Origin: Planctomycetales bacterium
Lineage (GTDB): Bacteria > Planctomycetota > Planctomycetia > Isosphaerales > Isosphaeraceae
Length of the DNA stretch: 64,000 bases
Reading direction: 5' to 3'
NCBI GenBank assembly: GCA_027449865.1
Contig: DAIDKV010000269.1
Coordinates: forward strand, 18,638 to 82,637
Numbering within the stretch: the first letter of the stretch is position 1; each line of letters starts with the position of its first letter. A program made the position numbers and the translations under genes. The notes under the pieces were generated by a model. It was not told the origin of the DNA and did no database searches. It worked only from the letters and a program-made list of their open reading frames with translations. Positions 63,401 to 64,000 of this stretch are shown here, one piece after another.

Positions 63401-64000
63401 TGGAACGCTGAGCCTGACCAATCCGACCCTCTCCGGCAACCGGGCAATCGGAGGAGCCGGAGGCGCCGGTGGAGTCGGCGGAGCCGCGGGAATGGCCGGG
63501 CTGATTAATAGCGCGGGAGGCGGCACGGCCGGCGCGGGCGGAACGGGTGGATCGGGCGTCGCGCCGATGGGTGGCGCCGGTGGCGCCGGCGGCCTCGGCG
63601 GCAACGGTCAGGGCGGCGCGATTTTCCAGGCGGCCGGGTCGATCTCCATCCTCAACGGGACCCTGAGTGGTAACTCGGCCGTTGGCGGCGCCGGCGGCAG
63701 CGGCGGCAACGGCGGGCAGGGGGGGTATGCCGGCGGCCTGAGCGGCTCGTTTGGGTTCGGCACAGGGGCCGGGTCGCCCGTCAACACCAAGGGGAGCGGC
63801 GGCGGGAGTGTCGGCGGTCAGTTCGCCTTGCTCTTCAAGCAACTCCTCAACGCGGCTCACATCGCGATCAAGCCCGGCAAGAATTACGACCCGAAGGCCA
63901 GCGGACCGGGTCATGACCGGGTCCAGCTCGTGCGACTGACTTCCGGCGGAGGCGCCACCCAGGGCGGCTTCAAGACCGGAGGCGCCGGAGGAGCCGGAGG
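60495..64000 (+). CDS. Sedolisin (S53) peptidase fused to an Ig-like region and a Gly-rich beta-helix (3' end cut off)
   Basis: The frame is open from ATG 60495 (GAGGAG nine bases upstream) to the window end, 1,168 residues visible. Residues 20-32 (PTLEALEARLVL) fit the LEPR-XLL export motif. The S53 domain covers about 77-445. Glu187/Asp191 in WEMEEALDIEWAHAIAP are the catalytic Glu/Asp pair, Asp270 in AAAGDQGSPG is the oxyanion residue, and Ser369 in SIGGTSVAAPSWSG is the nucleophile. The Ca-site end motif is GGFSAGPGYDMVTGLGSP. The usual 180-residue propeptide is absent. An Ig-like region follows, then a LRSAITTAD-started beta-helix with long GGAGGAGG tracts (from about residue 690). The peptidase is probably a surface or secreted enzyme. 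Confidence 0.9.
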   Translation, partial: MASPSRSRRSRPHREGFGRPTLEALEARLVLTTPAINVPLLPIVIHSPNPIGPSTPHAIPTSGPTKLDFGSPSPVGYTPNQILTAYGITSINFGSTANPIKGNGAGQTIAIVDAYDDPAFVDTYINGVQSQGLNPAFASSDLAMFDKQFGINTPFVFTKYGQTGSTTSLAGTDPAGAGNLNGTWEMEEALDIEWAHAIAPAANIDLVEASNGQSNSDIFQAVQTAANLPGVSVISMSWGIPEYASQTSVDSTFTTPVGHNGITFIAAAGDQGSPGYYPAYSPNVLAAGGTTLTLNANNTIQSETAWSGSGGGISQYEPQPSYQQGVQQTGKRTMPDVAWNADPNTGVAIYDSWDSTDGMGSWYSIGGTSVAAPSWSGLIAIADQGRALQGSGSLDGPTQTLPAIYAAPASDFHDITKGSNGGFSAGPGYDMVTGLGSPNAPALVNDLVNYGAASQVAITAQPPSSVIVNDTFGVEVSAVSPDGHIDPSYSGPMTLTIGNDPTGAALGGVTNGTITVNAVDGRAVFSGLSLAKIGSGYTLTISGGKLGTVTTQPFSIVANPDPNSGTFYPVPADASLRSAITTADGNGDASNTIVLQAGRYMLTDATLGQIVIQNTSSLSNKTLTIEGQGASQTIIRPGNPTWLDRIFEVLGSGTAGITVVFKNLTIAGGDATNGGALGGTVAVGGGVLIDGGTVQMSGVVVTGNRAQGAIGAAGAAGVPSQPGKNGKGTVAGAPPTAGGAGGSARGGGIYLASGTLVLHDSKVSGNVASGGAGGLGGDVPAVAGQTKVFAGADGGAGGTGSGGGLYEASGSVQGSANSIASNSAVGGAGGTGGKGGVGGAGGVVGTIAGGGAGGAGGAGGTARGGGFYLAQGTLTLAASKVSGNSAVGGVGGAGGAGGAGSTLAGGSSLSLPGATQTPNGSVHAPSSSSFFGGAGLSNLSKLFQGAAGGAGGKGGPGGVGAGGGLYLNGGTLSLTNPTLSGNRAIGGAGGAGGVGGAAGMAGLINSAGGGTAGAGGTGGSGVAPMGGAGGAGGLGGNGQGGAIFQAAGSISILNGTLSGNSAVGGAGGSGGNGGQGGYAGGLSGSFGFGTGAGSPVNTKGSGGGSVGGQFALLFKQLLNAAHIAIKPGKNYDPKASGPGHDRVQLVRLTSGGGATQGGFKTGGAGGAG

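Noticed and set aside
60477..63914. A 1,145-codon open frame on the minus strand opposite the S53 peptidase
   Set aside because: It has low-complexity Arg/Gly/Ala composition, no ribosome site and no family resemblance; it mirrors the high-GC codon pattern of the real plus-strand gene, which has complete S53 motifs.

Overview
The window reads as chromosomal DNA from a planctomycete, most likely of the Isosphaeraceae type. This is inferred from the strongly GC-rich sequence, two proteins opening with the LEPR-XLL export/sorting motif typical of Planctomycetota, many exported proteins without assigned function, zinc-ribbon/HEAT/TPR envelope proteins, and a long sigma-70 factor with a large spacer between regions 1.2 and 2. 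I see no phage, insertion sequence, CRISPR array or integration site. The main unexplained signal is a set of intergenic inverted repeats built from 7-9 bp tandem units.

Layout. Bases 1-2942 (+): the end of parB, a histidine-kinase-like protein without ATP-binding boxes, tRNA-Pro(TGG) and rpiA. Bases 2958-11528 (-): a long co-directional run dnaG, rpoD, zinc-ribbon coiled-coil protein, trxA, trpF, rnc, membrane protein, deoC, with readable sigma-70 promoters before dnaG and trxA and an intrinsic terminator after rpoD. Bases 11966-17684: an HtrA-type protease (-), asnB (+), a metallophosphoesterase (+) and thrC (-). Bases 18069-28139: a Gly/Met-repeat exported protein, a pair of complementary M16 peptidase subunits, a GNAT acetyltransferase, an Nramp-UspA fusion, two Tyr/Pro-rich exported proteins and a LarA-like (DUF2088) protein. 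Bases 28335-35256: HEAT, zinc-ribbon/HEAT, TPR and CAP-domain proteins, probably envelope-associated. Bases 35474-39362: def-fmt (-) and htpG (+). Bases 39484-42209 (-): three exported low-complexity proteins, one very rich in Cys/His/Gly. Bases 42585-47693 (+): an XRE/PBP-like regulator, a cytochrome c'-like protein, a class I aminotransferase, a GH88 glycoside hydrolase and a small membrane protein. Bases 47820-51974 (+): a PAS-PAS histidine kinase, a lone receiver and a hybrid kinase packed 3-6 bp apart. Bases 51984-60226: ankyrin protein, amino-acid permease, small protein, exported methyltransferase, EamA transporter, VCBS-repeat protein, orphan RbsA-type ABC ATPase, zinc-ribbon membrane protein and crcB. 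Bases 60495-64000 (+): the first 1,168 residues of a sedolisin (S53) peptidase fused to an Ig-like region and a Gly-rich beta-helix that runs off the window.

How the genes fit together. The dnaG-rpoD-rnc-trxA block is a growth housekeeping cluster and def-fmt supplies initiator-methionine processing. Several small genes appear to work as pairs or sets: def/fmt, the two M16 subunits, the kinase/receiver/hybrid set, and the VCBS protein with the EamA transporter (stop and start overlap as ATGA). Three intergenic inverted repeats and one REP-like hairpin are present, and three of these four lie exactly between convergent genes, so they may end transcription from both sides or be small dispersed elements that tolerate such sites.
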